The position numbers and the translations under genes are program-made. A DNA stretch of 6,257 nt from Thermoanaerobaculia bacterium (GTDB taxonomy: Bacteria > Acidobacteriota > Thermoanaerobaculia > Gp7-AA8), in the NCBI GenBank assembly GCA_017883215.1, contig JADGOA010000218.1, positions 1 to 6,257 of the forward strand. The letters run 5' to 3'. This document shows positions 6,135-6,257 of the stretch, piece by piece; position 1 is the stretch's first letter; the number at the start of each line of letters is the position of its first letter. The notes under the pieces were generated by a model. That model had not been told where the DNA came from. It ran no database searches and saw only the letters and a program-made list of their open reading frames with translations.

Positions 6135-6257
6135 ATGCCACAACTGCATCTCGACACGGGCAACACCGGCTTCATGCTCCTGTGCACCAGCCTCGTCATG
6201 CTGATGACGCCGGGACTGGCATTCTTCTACGGCGGGCTCGTCGGGCGGAAGAACGTC
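6135..6257 (+). CDS. amt: Ammonium transporter (Amt family), N-terminal fragment cut by the window edge
   Basis: Forty-one codons of an inner-membrane ammonium channel of the Amt/Mep/Rh family. After a short periplasmic-side leader (MPQLHLDTGNTG) the first membrane helix begins (FMLLCTSLVMLMTPGLAFF), followed by the family hallmark FYGGLVGRKNV. The phrase TPGLAFFYGGLVGRKNV is highly characteristic of Amt proteins, so identification is firm despite the length. Intact members have about 400 or more residues and 11 helices, and the rest lies beyond 6257. A GAGG site ten bases upstream supports the ATG. In bacteria amt is commonly followed by a PII gene (glnK), which cannot be checked here. The immediate upstream gene appears to be a decayed outer-membrane barrel, which may once have formed part of the same uptake cluster. 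Confidence 0.95.
   Translation, partial: MPQLHLDTGNTGFMLLCTSLVMLMTPGLAFFYGGLVGRKNV

Noticed and set aside
5852..6199. 115-codon minus-strand frame overlapping the amt start
   Set aside because: It runs antisense into the certain Amt coding region and has no recognisable features.

Overview
The window comes from a GC-rich bacterium. The codon use, the secreted M1 peptidase and the large YtrA-type ABC permease with a C-terminal zinc ribbon suggest Gemmatimonadota, with Acidobacteriota or a similar soil phylum as alternatives. This is an inference from protein style; no marker gene is present. There are no rRNA, tRNA, CRISPR or insertion-sequence features.

Region 1 (about 83-3644, plus strand) is a compact three-gene operon. 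It encodes a short GntR/YtrA-type repressor, an ABC ATPase and a 714-residue ABC-2-type membrane protein, joined by two ATGA stop/start overlaps. Its promoter carries a near-perfect 31-bp palindrome (97-127) that covers the -10 element, the predicted transcription start and the repressor's own start codon. The repressor therefore probably controls the whole operon, and its mRNA is probably leaderless. The permease carries a large extracytoplasmic insertion of about 350 residues between its membrane blocks and ends in a cytoplasmic-side CxxC-x10-CxxC zinc-ribbon-like tail. The layout fits a self-regulated envelope-stress, peptide or antibiotic-response exporter, but the substrate cannot be read from the sequence.

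Region 2 (3645-5659) is a convergent, secreted M1-family zinc metallopeptidase on the minus strand, with a signal peptide, HExxH-x18-E and an exopeptidase-type motif. An imperfect inverted repeat lies in the convergent gap.

Region 3 (5660-6134) is the upstream region of both the peptidase and an ammonium transporter. It has a short hairpin and, just before the transporter, what looks like the decayed C-terminal end of an outer-membrane beta-barrel gene.

Region 4 (6135-6257) is the first 41 codons of an Amt ammonium transporter, cut by the window edge.

The points most worth a second look are the operator over the start codon, the composite permease (membrane, propeller-like insert and zinc ribbon), and the barrel remnant upstream of amt.
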